Shown: one piece after another, positions 36,090 through 44,446 of the stretch
Layout: each line of letters opens with the position of its first letter
Position numbering within the stretch: the stretch's first letter is position 1
Assembly: GCF_041583195.1 (NCBI RefSeq)
Contig: NZ_JBFHGL010000004.1
Coordinates: forward strand, 124,001-188,000
Reading direction: 5' to 3'
DNA: 64,000 nt
Origin: Sulfurimonas sp.
GTDB taxonomy: Bacteria; Campylobacterota; Campylobacteria; Campylobacterales; Sulfurimonadaceae
The notes under the pieces: generated by a model
Told to the model about the DNA's origin: nothing
What the model saw: only the letters and a program-made list of their open reading frames with translations
Databases searched by the model: none
Made by a program: the position numbers and the translations under genes

Positions 36090-36797
36090 ATGACTCAAGA
36101 AGAATTAGATGCATTGATGGGTGGAGACGTAGACCTTGATGCTTTAGATGAGAGTGTTGAAGAAGAGTCAAGTGCAGATATAGCTGAAGAGATTATTGAA
36201 GAGGTTGAGTCTGCTAAAATGGAAGAAGATATTCCTGATGGATATAGTGAAAAAACATCTCATCATTGGCCTCTTCCCGCAACAGATGAAAATAAAATGG
36301 TTCATCAACTTGATGATGTTACAAAAGAGAGTGAAGAGAAAGCGACTCAGATCTTTGATATCATTGAAAATATATCAAATGAGTTGATGGAAAAAGAGGA
36401 AAATGTTAATAATACTCTAGAAGTTATTAACTCAAATATAGAGCTTTTTACAACTTTAAGTGCAAAATTTCCTGAAGTCGAAGCTTTTAAAACGCAATTA
36501 TCTAAAAATGAGTCGGCATTAGAAGACGCAAATATAACTTTAGAGATGCTTCAAAACAGTGGTGACGACATTATGAATGTTATGGATATTATGCAGTATC
36601 AAGATATCCACCGTCAAAAAATCGAGCGTGTAATAAATGTTATGCGTGCACTCTCAAAATATATGAATACTCTATTTGAGAGTAAAGTAGATGATGATAA
36701 ACGTGTGTCTTCGGCTCAACATATTGTGGGTGATACGCATAACGATGTTGCGTCTACGGATGATATCGAAGCTCTACTTGAGCAGTTTGGAAAATAA
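36090..36797 (+). CDS. cheZ: CheZ-type CheY-P phosphatase (Campylobacterota type)
   Basis: Remote CheZ homologue that dephosphorylates CheY-P in chemotaxis. A long helical hairpin covers about 70-200. Its catalytic segment MQYQDIHRQKIERV puts Asp172 and Gln176 in the D-x3-Q spacing known for E. coli CheZ. The C-terminus DDIEALLEQFGK resembles the CheY-P-binding tail of CheZ. The N-terminus MTQEELDALMGG resembles the FliM CheY-binding peptide. AGGGAAAAG precedes the ATG. The next gene is a U32-family protein, as I recall for C. jejuni. Confidence 0.88.
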   Translation: MTQEELDALMGGDVDLDALDESVEEESSADIAEEIIEEVESAKMEEDIPDGYSEKTSHHWPLPATDENKMVHQLDDVTKESEEKATQIFDIIENISNELMEKEENVNNTLEVINSNIELFTTLSAKFPEVEAFKTQLSKNESALEDANITLEMLQNSGDDIMNVMDIMQYQDIHRQKIERVINVMRALSKYMNTLFESKVDDDKRVSSAQHIVGDTHNDVASTDDIEALLEQFGK

Positions 36798-36803
36798 TAA
36801 TAT

Positions 36804-38096
36804 ATGAGTAAAGTTGAGTTACTGTCTCCTGCGGGGACGCTAGAAAAATTAAAAATTGCATTTGATTATGGTGCAGATGCAGTATATGGGGGAGTTAGCC
36901 ACTTCTCACTTCGTATCCGTAGTGGTAAAGAGTTTACTATGGAGGATTTTGCTTTAGGGATAAAGTATGCCCATGAGCGAGGCAAAAAAGTATATGCAAC
37001 TATAAACGGTTTCCCTTTCAATTCACAACTAAATCTTTTGAAAAAACATATAGTTGCTATTGGCGCTTTGAATCCGGATGCTATCATAGTTGCAACTCCC
37101 GGTGTTCTAAAGCTGTGTCATGAACTATTACCTGATATGCCTTTGCATCTCTCGACTCAGGCAAACGTTATGAATGTACTTGATGCTAAAGTATATGCAG
37201 ATATGGGTGCTACTCGTATAATAACAGCACGTGAGATATCTCTTAAAGATCTAAAAGAGATAAAAAAAGAGCTGCCAGAACTGGAGCTTGAAGTATTTGT
37301 TCATGGTTCTATGTGTTTTGCATACTCTGGTAGATGTCTGATATCTACACTTCAAAGCGGTCGTGTACCAAACCGTGGAAGTTGTGCTAATGATTGTCGT
37401 TTCCCATATGAAATGTACGCTGCAAACCCTGAAACAGGAACACTTTTTAAACTTGAAGAGGAAGAGGGTGTAGGGACATATATAATGAACGCGAAGGATC
37501 TAAACTTAGCTTCACATATGCAAGAGATATTAGACAGTGGTGTAGTTGACTCACTAAAGATAGAGGGTCGTACAAAAACAGCTTACTATGCAGCTACTAC
37601 TGCCAAGGCTTATCGCATGGCTATTGATGACTATTATGCAGGCAAACTTGATAATGATAAGTACCAGTATGAACTAGAATCTCTGCAAAACCGTGGTTAT
37701 ACAGATGCTTATTTAGTATCCCGTCCTTTTGAGAAAAATGATACTCAAAGTCTTGATTTTACTATGCAGCTTGGTACTCATCAGGTAAGTGGTCAGGTAA
37801 ATGAAGAGGGGACACACTTTTTATGTAAATATAAAACATACCCAGGAGATGAGCTTGAAGTTCATATGCCATTAGATTCTAAAATAGATTATGTTGATAA
37901 CGATATTGGAACTACTTATGAGCGTGATGGCAGAGTTTATTTAAAGTTAAAACAACTAAAAGCTCAAAACGGAAAAATCTGGGAGTCTGTTCATAGCGGA
38001 AATGTAAACCCGATAGAGCTTCCGACTAAAATGCCAAAATTTACCTTTTTGAGAATACCGTCACATCCTGATATGGGGACATATCCTAAAAACTGA
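36804..38096 (+). CDS. U32-family protein (TrhP/YegQ-like)
   Basis: U32 proteins such as TrhP/RlhA take part in hydroxylation of tRNA or rRNA rather than proteolysis. N-terminal ELLSPAGTLEKLKIAFDYGADAVY and SLRIRSG are family hallmarks. The conserved cysteines appear in HGSMCFAYSGRCLIS and NRGSCANDCRFPY, and KIEGRTKTAYYAA follows. Length 430. Six bases after cheZ, on the same strand. The exact RNA target is not decidable from sequence; a tRNA uridine hydroxylation role is likeliest by family. Confidence 0.85.
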   Translation: MSKVELLSPAGTLEKLKIAFDYGADAVYGGVSHFSLRIRSGKEFTMEDFALGIKYAHERGKKVYATINGFPFNSQLNLLKKHIVAIGALNPDAIIVATPGVLKLCHELLPDMPLHLSTQANVMNVLDAKVYADMGATRIITAREISLKDLKEIKKELPELELEVFVHGSMCFAYSGRCLISTLQSGRVPNRGSCANDCRFPYEMYAANPETGTLFKLEEEEGVGTYIMNAKDLNLASHMQEILDSGVVDSLKIEGRTKTAYYAATTAKAYRMAIDDYYAGKLDNDKYQYELESLQNRGYTDAYLVSRPFEKNDTQSLDFTMQLGTHQVSGQVNEEGTHFLCKYKTYPGDELEVHMPLDSKIDYVDNDIGTTYERDGRVYLKLKQLKAQNGKIWESVHSGNVNPIELPTKMPKFTFLRIPSHPDMGTYPKN

Positions 38097-38132
38097 TATA
38101 ATTACTTTTAAAACCAATTCAAGGGGTAGATT

Positions 38133-39059
38133 ATGAGTAAAAAATTTCGTTTAGTTACTAGAAGTGATATGGACGGACTTGTATGTGCCGTTATTTTAAA
38201 ACAGCTTGAAATGATTGATGAGATAACGTTTGTGCATCCAAAAGACATGCAAGACGGTACAATCACAATTACTGAAAATGATATTATCACAAATCTTCCC
38301 TATGTGCCACAGGCTCACTTAGTATTTGATCATCATGAAAGTGAAACACTGCGTAATGAAAAAGCAGACAATCATATAATTATTGCTGATGCTCCATCGG
38401 CAGCACGTGTAGTATATGACTATTATGTAAAAGACAATGACCTCTCAATAATCAGAGAAGATATGATGTTAGCGGTTGATAAAGCCGATGCCGCTCAATT
38501 TTCAAAAGAAGACATTTTAAACCCTCAAGGATGGGATCTTCTTTCATTTTTAATGGATTCTCGTACAGGATTAGGCAGATTTAGAGATTTTAGAATATCA
38601 AATTATCAGTTGATGATGGACTTAATAGACTATTGTCACGATCACGGTATTGACGATATTATGAAACTTCCGGATGTCAAAGAGAGAATAGATCTTTATG
38701 AGATGTATGCAGATGATTTTAAAGAACAGTTAAATCGTTGTTCAACTGTATACGGGAATTTAGTAGTACTTGACTTAAGAAAAGAGGAAATAATTTATCC
38801 TGGTAACCGTTTCATGATCTATGCGCTTTTTCCTGAACAAAATATTTCTATACATGTAATTATGGGCTTTAAAGGGCAAAATACTGTTTTTGCTACAGGT
38901 AAATCTATACTTAATAAAACATCCAACACAAATGTAGGTGAGCTGATGCTCTCTTATGGTGGTGGCGGACATTCAGCAGCAGGGACTTGTCAGATAGATA
39001 ATGATAAAGCTGAAGATACATTAAAAGAATTAATAACTAAAATAAATCAAGACGGGTAA
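38133..39059 (+). CDS. DHH-family phosphoesterase
   Basis: Metal-dependent phosphoesterase. Motif RSDMDGLVCA near residue 10, the DHH motif in VFDHHES, and the DHHA1-type C-terminal GGGGHSAAGTC are all present. The family includes nanoRNases, pyrophosphatases and c-di-AMP or pGpG hydrolases; the specific substrate is unknown. Given the c-di-GMP genes in this window, degradation of pGpG is one possibility, but there is no direct evidence. Length 308, AAGGGG before the ATG. Confidence 0.85.
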   Translation: MSKKFRLVTRSDMDGLVCAVILKQLEMIDEITFVHPKDMQDGTITITENDIITNLPYVPQAHLVFDHHESETLRNEKADNHIIIADAPSAARVVYDYYVKDNDLSIIREDMMLAVDKADAAQFSKEDILNPQGWDLLSFLMDSRTGLGRFRDFRISNYQLMMDLIDYCHDHGIDDIMKLPDVKERIDLYEMYADDFKEQLNRCSTVYGNLVVLDLRKEEIIYPGNRFMIYALFPEQNISIHVIMGFKGQNTVFATGKSILNKTSNTNVGELMLSYGGGGHSAAGTCQIDNDKAEDTLKELITKINQDG

Positions 39060-39106
39060 AGATTTAATTCTGTATAATTTCACAAAAATTTAATAAGGGT
39101 ATATAT

Positions 39107-39607
39107 ATGAAATTCGTTTCAATAGTAATGGGTTCAAAAAGTGATTATGAGGTAATGAAGTCTTGTTCAGACACATTAGAGGCATTTGGAGTAAACTATG
39201 AGATGATTATCTCTTCTGCTCACCGTTCACCTGAGAGAACAGCTGAATATATTAAAACTGCTGAAGCTAAAGGTGCACAGGTATTTATTGCTGCTGCCGG
39301 TATGGCTGCACACTTAGCAGGTGTTTTATCTTCTAAAACTGTTAAACCTATTATTGGTGTACCAATGAGCGCATCTGCATTAAGCGGTATAGATGCACTA
39401 CTTTCAACTGTTCAAATGCCTGCTGGAATGCCAGTTGCTACAGTAGCAATAGGAAAAGCCGGTGCAATCAATTCAGCATTTTTAGCAATGCAAATGTTAG
39501 CACTTAATAATGAAGAGTTAGCGGTAAAATTAAAAGAAGATAGAATTGCTAAAGCTAAAAAAGTTGAAACAGATTCTATGGAGATTGAAACAATCATAGA
39601 GGCGTAA
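39107..39607 (+). CDS. purE: N5-carboxyaminoimidazole ribonucleotide mutase
   Basis: Purine biosynthesis step that moves the carboxyl group of N5-CAIR to give CAIR. The active-site blocks VMGSKSDYEVM and SSAHRSPERTAEY are intact, and MAAHLAGV follows. Length 166. AAGGG precedes the ATG. The DUF3972 gene follows after 22 bases. Confidence 0.97.
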   Translation: MKFVSIVMGSKSDYEVMKSCSDTLEAFGVNYEMIISSAHRSPERTAEYIKTAEAKGAQVFIAAAGMAAHLAGVLSSKTVKPIIGVPMSASALSGIDALLSTVQMPAGMPVATVAIGKAGAINSAFLAMQMLALNNEELAVKLKEDRIAKAKKVETDSMEIETIIEA

Positions 39608-39629
39608 ATACAACGGGGGAATATTATTC

Positions 39630-40103
39630 ATGAAGTGGATGAGTGACAAAGAATATATGGAGCTGACAGGCTTAGAGATGGAAGCTATAGATGATCTGTG
39701 TGATCGTGGAAAACTAAGCATAAAAGTTGAAGACGGTGTTAGATATATTGACCCCTCTAAAGGTGCACAAGAAGTAGTCGTTCCAGCAAAACTGCAAGAG
39801 CTCTCTGAGCGTAACACTCATGAGATGTTAGTACAACCAGAATTTGTTGAAAAAACAATAGGTACTATCATTAACCTTCATGAAAAAGTCCTTGATTCAA
39901 AAGATGAAACTCTACAAGCCGTAAAAGCTGAAAATGAGTTTCTAAAAGAAGCACTAGCTAGCCTGCAAGAGCTTTATGATGAAGATAGAAAAACTATCCA
40001 TACTCTTCAAGAGCAGTTAAAACTTTCACAACAAGAAGTTGAATTTATGAGACGTAAATACAAATTAATGTGGAACAAAGCAATTGATGATCATACAAGT
40101 TAA
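39630..40103 (+). CDS. DUF3972-like coiled-coil protein
   Basis: A 157-residue protein with an N-terminal winged-helix-like or MerR-like segment (MSDKEYMELTGLEMEAIDDL, then GVRYIDPSKG) and a long coiled coil at about 85-145. It resembles the Campylobacterota family DUF3972, found after purE in C. jejuni as far as I recall. The domain order, a helix-turn-helix-like head and a coiled-coil tail, suggests a DNA- or partner-binding protein. No function is known to me. GGGGGAA upstream. Confidence 0.65.
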   Translation: MKWMSDKEYMELTGLEMEAIDDLCDRGKLSIKVEDGVRYIDPSKGAQEVVVPAKLQELSERNTHEMLVQPEFVEKTIGTIINLHEKVLDSKDETLQAVKAENEFLKEALASLQELYDEDRKTIHTLQEQLKLSQQEVEFMRRKYKLMWNKAIDDHTS

Positions 40104-40116
40104 TTAAAAGTAGTTT

Positions 40117-40974
40117 ATGAATATAGCAAATGAATGCATAGGATGCATTGTCAACCAAAGTGTAAAAGTCTCAAAAGCGATAGATGCAGATGAGACACTC
40201 TCAAACAAACTAGTATCTACAGTAGAAGATATGAGCAAAAGTTTTTCATATTCAGATACTCCTCCAAAAATTGCGGCTGATGTTTATGAAAAGATGGCTG
40301 AGATAGCGAATAAAGAAGACCTTTACGATGAGGTTAAGGAACATTCGACTAAAAAAGCACTCTCTTTTGTACCGATAGTTAAAGAAAAACTCCAAAATTC
40401 AAGTGAAAAACTTTTAACTGCTACAAAAATTGCAGTAGCTGGAAATGTAATAGACTTAGCTGCTGAAGTAGAGTTTGACTTGGAAGAAGAACTTGAAAAG
40501 ATTTTTCATACTGAGTTTGCTTATAATGATTTTGATAGATTCAAAGATCAACTATCTGTTGCGAAAAAAGTAGTTGTTTTAGGTGATAATGTAGGCGAGC
40601 ATATCTTTGATTATATGTTTGTAGAGACTTTAAAAGAGTTGTATCCAAATATTAAGCTTACATATATGGTTCGTGGAAATCCAATAATCAATGATGTAAC
40701 AATAAAAGAGGCTAAAGAGGCCGGATTTGATCAAATATGTAATTTAGTAAATTCTGGGGTAAATACTCCAGGTTTTACATATGCAAGAGCTACAGATGAA
40801 GCCAAAGAGTTATTTGACAGTGCTGATCTAATTATCAGTAAGGGTATGGGAAATTACGAGTGTATGAGCCCGTCACATCGTAAAAATATTTGTTTTTTAT
40901 TAAAAGTAAAATGTAGTGTTGTTGCATCTTCACTTTCTAAAGAGATAGGAGATATCGTCTGTAAACTTACTTAA
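40117..40974 (+). CDS. DUF89 (ARMT1-like) metal-dependent phosphatase
   Basis: DUF89 proteins are metal-dependent phosphatases that clear damaged or harmful phosphometabolites. The metal-site motifs are visible: LGDNVGEHIFD, RGNPIINDVT, and SKGMGNYE. The N-terminal CIGCIV matches the archaeal/bacterial subfamily with a cysteine pair. Length 285. It starts 13 bases after the DUF3972 gene. The substrate is unknown. Confidence 0.82.
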   Translation: MNIANECIGCIVNQSVKVSKAIDADETLSNKLVSTVEDMSKSFSYSDTPPKIAADVYEKMAEIANKEDLYDEVKEHSTKKALSFVPIVKEKLQNSSEKLLTATKIAVAGNVIDLAAEVEFDLEEELEKIFHTEFAYNDFDRFKDQLSVAKKVVVLGDNVGEHIFDYMFVETLKELYPNIKLTYMVRGNPIINDVTIKEAKEAGFDQICNLVNSGVNTPGFTYARATDEAKELFDSADLIISKGMGNYECMSPSHRKNICFLLKVKCSVVASSLSKEIGDIVCKLT

Positions 40975-41049
40975 GCTTCAATTCTTCTTGTACTAAATCT
41001 AATCTAAACACTTAACTTTATTTTTATGTAAATATAACTACAATGATAG

Positions 41050-41133
41050 TTGATGATTGCCAAACTTACTGTGAAGTAAGGACGGAAAGCCATGGGTCTC
41101 AGGTTTTAATGAGATCGCCAGGTTGCTGATAAT
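41050..41133 (+). ncRNA. Cyclic-di-GMP-I (GEMM) riboswitch
   Basis: Two-hairpin RNA with the GEMM-I layout. Hairpin 1 is GCCAAAC followed by the stem CTTACT/AGTAAG closed by a GTGA tetraloop (GNRA class), then GGACGGAAAGCC, matching consensus GGACGCAAAGCC with one change. Hairpin 2 opens with GGGTCTCA, pairs with TGAGA, and returns with GCCAGGTTGCTGA, close to the consensus tetraloop-receptor strand GCCAGGTTGCCGA. The outer P1 helix could not be confirmed by eye. It lies about 75 bases upstream of the 41208 gene. Binding c-di-GMP is known for this class; activity here is inferred. Confidence 0.88.
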
Positions 41134-41154
41134 GTTCTCGCATTATTATATTTT
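41129..41154 (+). terminator. Possible expression platform hairpin of the GEMM riboswitch
   Basis: ATAATG at 41129-41134 pairs with CATTAT at 41141-41146 around a six-base loop and is followed by TATATTTT. The 5' arm overlaps the last bases of the aptamer, so folding of one may exclude the other, as expected for a transcription-control switch. The stem is short and A-T rich, so terminator strength is doubtful. Confidence 0.45.
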
Positions 41155-41207
41155 CCCCCTAGCTTTTAGTAGTATGCAAACATATACTTGATTTCAAAGG
41201 ATCTGTT

Positions 41208-41597
41208 ATGAAAAGTATTTTGTTTATTCTACTCGTTGCTTTAATTTCTCTAGAGGCCAATACACACTACATGGCCCATGAAAATGAGTCTGTACAAGTC
41301 CCAAAAAATGGATTAGGGTATTCGTACGAAGTCAATAAGCATTTTGAACCGTTTGTTTATCTAAACAATAAACTTCAAGATATGAAGATGAATTTTAAAG
41401 ATTTCGATCTTTCAAATATCGGTATAGATATTGGAGTTTCAGGAGATTTAAGTAACTCTTTTAGCTATTTTTTTAAATACTCTTCTACAGAGAAGATGTA
41501 TTACAAATTAAAGGATTATTACGAGCACTATAGTACTCTTAAACAAGACACTATGGAAAACTCAAAGATATACCTTGGTTTAAATATTAGATTTTAA
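41208..41597 (+). CDS. Small exported protein, possible outer membrane, under c-di-GMP riboswitch
   Basis: A signal peptide (about 1-18, ending SLEA-N) leads a mature protein of about 110 residues. The C-terminus ends in ENSKIYLGLNIRF, a beta-strand with a terminal phenylalanine, the usual outer membrane assembly signal. Middle strands (SNIGIDIGVSGDLSNSFSYFFKY) also alternate. It is too short for a full monomeric barrel, so it may be a surface or oligomeric barrel component. AAAGGA precedes the ATG. The riboswitch upstream predicts control by c-di-GMP. No family recognised. Confidence 0.65.
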   Translation: MKSILFILLVALISLEANTHYMAHENESVQVPKNGLGYSYEVNKHFEPFVYLNNKLQDMKMNFKDFDLSNIGIDIGVSGDLSNSFSYFFKYSSTEKMYYKLKDYYEHYSTLKQDTMENSKIYLGLNIRF

Positions 41598-41659
41598 ATT
41601 AACATTTTTTATATATTAGAAAAGGTACAATTGCATAACTAAAAACGACGGAATTACTT

Positions 41660-42511
41660 ATGCAACAAAATAAACACCTGGAATTAGGCGTAATAAATAC
41701 GCTTCTAATTGATAGAGAAACACCTCATGGACTTTTTTTAATATCTGAAGATGAAAAAGATGTACTGCTTCCAAAAGCTTATGTAACTGAGGATATGGAA
41801 GTAGGATCTCTTATAGATGTATTTTTATATACTGACTCAGAAGATAGATTAATAGCAACAACACTAACACCAAAAGCTAAGTTAGATGAATTTGGCTTTT
41901 TTGAAGTTGTGGATGTGGCAAAATTCGGTGCATTCGTGAACTGGGGCTTGCCAAAAGATCTTCTAGTTCCAAACAAACTGCAAAAATCACCATTTAAAAT
42001 AGGTCAAAAACGCTTTTTAAAAGTTGTTTACGATGAACGCACACACAGACTTGTCGGAAGTGAAAAAACACAAGATTTTTTTATTCACAAACCAAAGGGA
42101 TTAAAACCGCATCAAGAGGTTAAGATAATTATTATTGCCAAAACACCGCTTGGTTTTAAGTGTATAGTTGAAGATAAATATGAAGGTTTGATTTATAAAA
42201 ATGAAGTTTTTCAAAAAATTGATATAGGTGATGAAACAAAAGCTTATATCAAGACTGTAAGAAAAGACGGTAACTTAGATATCTCACTTCAACCAAGTGG
42301 AAATAAGAAAAAAAGCAGTGATGCTGATCAAGTTTTACAACTTTTAAAAGATAACGGCGGGCTTATGCCTTATAACTATAAAAGTGATGCAGACCTAATA
42401 AGCGATGTTTTTTCCATGAGTAAAAAATCTTTTAAAAAGAGTTTAACTAAATTACAAGATGATGGTATAATTGAAGTCAAAGATACCGGCATCTATCTAA
42501 AGGTAAATTGA
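41660..42511 (+). CDS. S1-domain RNA-binding protein, CvfB-like
   Basis: Resembles CvfB/YitL proteins: an S1-like segment (about 5-65), a second S1 domain (FFEVVDVAKFGAFVNWGLPKDLLVP, about 75-140), a third OB-like segment, and a C-terminal winged helix (about 225-283). CvfB influences virulence and biofilm genes in Gram-positives; here the role is unknown. Length 283. Its TGA shares its last base with the plsC-like start. Confidence 0.82.
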   Translation: MQQNKHLELGVINTLLIDRETPHGLFLISEDEKDVLLPKAYVTEDMEVGSLIDVFLYTDSEDRLIATTLTPKAKLDEFGFFEVVDVAKFGAFVNWGLPKDLLVPNKLQKSPFKIGQKRFLKVVYDERTHRLVGSEKTQDFFIHKPKGLKPHQEVKIIIIAKTPLGFKCIVEDKYEGLIYKNEVFQKIDIGDETKAYIKTVRKDGNLDISLQPSGNKKKSSDADQVLQLLKDNGGLMPYNYKSDADLISDVFSMSKKSFKKSLTKLQDDGIIEVKDTGIYLKVN

Positions 42512-43194
42512 TGACATTTAACCAGCTTAAAATGGCTATTTATGCGACATACTTAACAAATATATATGGATATAAATTAACAAAAGTTTCAGACGTACAG
42601 GATAAAAAAAAGTTAAGAACTGAGTATTCAAACAGATTATTATCAAAACTAAATATAGAGATAAAAGTTATAAATGAAGACAAAATTCCAAAAGATGGAC
42701 AATACCTTTTATTATCAAATCATCGCACAATTATAGACCCTTCAATTGTAGAAATAGCTACCCAAAACAGTAATATATATGGTCATTGGATAGCTAAGAA
42801 AGAATTGTATAACTCTTTCTTTTTTGGTATGTTCGTAAGAAATGCAGGTACTATTTTGTTAGATAGAGAGTCATCTCAGATGAGCGGTTTTTTCAAAGAC
42901 ATAAGAAAAGTAGTTAAATCAGGTGATAGTGTGTACATATTTCCAGAAGGTACGAGAAATCAGACTGATGACGTGCTTGGAGAGTTCAAAGGCGGGGCTG
43001 AAAAGATAGCAAAAATGAACAAAATAGATATGCTTCCTGCTTTTATACGCGGTCGTGCAGATCAAACACTTAAAGATGCTATTAGAGATTCTAGCGAGCA
43101 TAGAGTTATTGAGATTGAATTTGGTGATTTGATATCTTATGAAGATAATATAGATTCAATTGAAGAGCTATATAAACAGAGGTTTAATTTATAA
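42511..43194 (+). CDS. 1-acyl-glycerol-phosphate acyltransferase (PlsC family)
   Basis: Acyltransferase motif I NHRTIIDPS gives the H71-x4-D76 pair; motif III is FPEGTRNQ. It transfers acyl chains to lysophosphatidate or a related lysolipid at the inner membrane. Length 227. The ATG at 42511 overlaps the CvfB-like stop and is preferred over a TTG one codon earlier because of its AAGG spacing. It is followed at 14 bases by a lipid-transport permease, which fits a phospholipid-related operon. Confidence 0.88.
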   Translation: MTFNQLKMAIYATYLTNIYGYKLTKVSDVQDKKKLRTEYSNRLLSKLNIEIKVINEDKIPKDGQYLLLSNHRTIIDPSIVEIATQNSNIYGHWIAKKELYNSFFFGMFVRNAGTILLDRESSQMSGFFKDIRKVVKSGDSVYIFPEGTRNQTDDVLGEFKGGAEKIAKMNKIDMLPAFIRGRADQTLKDAIRDSSEHRVIEIEFGDLISYEDNIDSIEELYKQRFNL

Positions 43195-43208
43195 AAAGGG
43201 TGTAATTC

Positions 43209-43994
43209 TTGTTTGGATTTTTGCAAAGCATAGGTGATAAAACAATAAAGATATTTTTCTCATTTTATGAGGCTATTGTATTTATCGGTATATGTTTAAT
43301 CCACATGATTAATCCAAAAAGCTACAATCCAGCAATGCGTGTCGTTTTGGTAAAACAGATATATTTTACATCTATTGGAATTTTGCCAATATTTTCATTT
43401 ATGGCTATCTTGTTTGGTACTATATTCATCGGAATAATTATATACTTTGCCACACTTTACGGTCTTGAAGATGACATAGGTGAAATACTGGTTACATTTG
43501 CCATTAAAGAGTTCTCACCGTTTTTTACAACACTTCTTATTGCACTTCGGTCATCTACTGCCATTAATACCGAGATCGCAGTTATGAAAGTAAATAAAGA
43601 GATAGATAGCCTAAGAGCGTTCAAAATAGATTTTATAGATTATCTGTTTTTACCAAGAATTATAAGCGGTGTAGTCAGTGTGACTGCTCTATCAACTCTT
43701 TTTGCTATTATTATGCTTTTAGGCGGTTATCTTTTTACCCTTTTTTATATGAATATGGATTTTCATACATATAAATCGATACTTATAAGTGCTATAGATT
43801 TTGAAGATCTGGCAGTGTTAATACTAAAGGCGATGTCTTTTGGTTTTGTTATCATGATGATTCCGATTTATAGCGGTTTAAAAACTGCTCACGGGTATAC
43901 CGCGATTCCAATCTCTGTTCTTAATGGGATGATGAAGCTTTTTATAGCTATCTTTTTTGTAGAGGTGTTATCATTACTAATTCAATGGATTTAA
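43209..43994 (+). CDS. MlaE-type lipid ABC transporter permease
   Basis: Membrane permease of the MlaE/Iam family, moving phospholipids between inner and outer membranes. About five helices; the conserved cytoplasmic coupling segment with Glu is seen in SSTAINTEIAVMKVNKEIDSLRA. Length 261. Start TTG with AAGGG upstream. The next gene overlaps its end by ten bases. In C. jejuni the matching genes are, from memory, iamB and iamA followed by an MCE protein. Confidence 0.9.
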   Translation: MFGFLQSIGDKTIKIFFSFYEAIVFIGICLIHMINPKSYNPAMRVVLVKQIYFTSIGILPIFSFMAILFGTIFIGIIIYFATLYGLEDDIGEILVTFAIKEFSPFFTTLLIALRSSTAINTEIAVMKVNKEIDSLRAFKIDFIDYLFLPRIISGVVSVTALSTLFAIIMLLGGYLFTLFYMNMDFHTYKSILISAIDFEDLAVLILKAMSFGFVIMMIPIYSGLKTAHGYTAIPISVLNGMMKLFIAIFFVEVLSLLIQWI

Positions 43995-44446
43995 AACTTT
44001 TTCCTACGTATAAGGAGTTGGATAAATATATAAAAAGCAGTTCTGATTATGCTGTTATATCAAAAGATTTTCCGCTTATATCTAATCTTAATATGACGGA
44101 AAATATATCTCTAATAAAAGAGGTACAAGAGTTTATGAGTGTAGAAGATGCCCAAAAACTGGCACGTGAGTATTTAAAACTAATATCCTATGAAGATCTT
44201 GGAAATAAAAGGGTAAACAACTGCACTGAGGTTGAGATTTTTTATGTAAAGTTTATACGAGCTCTTTTTAGCGATGCTCAAAATATTTACATTTCTACAC
44301 CGTTTGTAATACTTCAATCAGTTGTAAATATGGATGAGATTATAAATAATCTGCTAAAATATAATTCTGAAAAAAATATAATGATTTTAGATCTAAATTC
44401 TAATGAGCATAGATACAAGGGGAGTACTTGCAATACGATAAGATAA
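43985..44446 (+). CDS. Degenerate ABC ATPase-like protein in the Mla operon, no Walker A
   Basis: It occupies the slot of the MlaF/IamA ATPase but is only 153 residues long. Local segments can be laid over an MlaF-type ATPase: FPLISNLNMTENISLI for the Q-loop/ENV region, RVNNCTEVEIFYVKFIRAL for the LSGG signature and following helix, and NIYISTPFVIL for Walker B. The Walker A motif is missing, the signature is lost, and the Walker B Asp-Glu pair reads Ser-Thr. The frame is intact, and overlaps with both neighbours (10 and 19 bases) imply that it is translated. It may be a non-catalytic subunit that survived a loss of ATP hydrolysis. Confidence 0.6.
   Translation: MDLKLFPTYKELDKYIKSSSDYAVISKDFPLISNLNMTENISLIKEVQEFMSVEDAQKLAREYLKLISYEDLGNKRVNNCTEVEIFYVKFIRALFSDAQNIYISTPFVILQSVVNMDEIINNLLKYNSEKNIMILDLNSNEHRYKGSTCNTIR

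Noticed and set aside
40975-41160. A tRNA or SRP RNA in the gap before 41208
   Set aside because: No cloverleaf or SRP Alu/GGAA helix pattern; the conserved blocks match the c-di-GMP-I aptamer instead.
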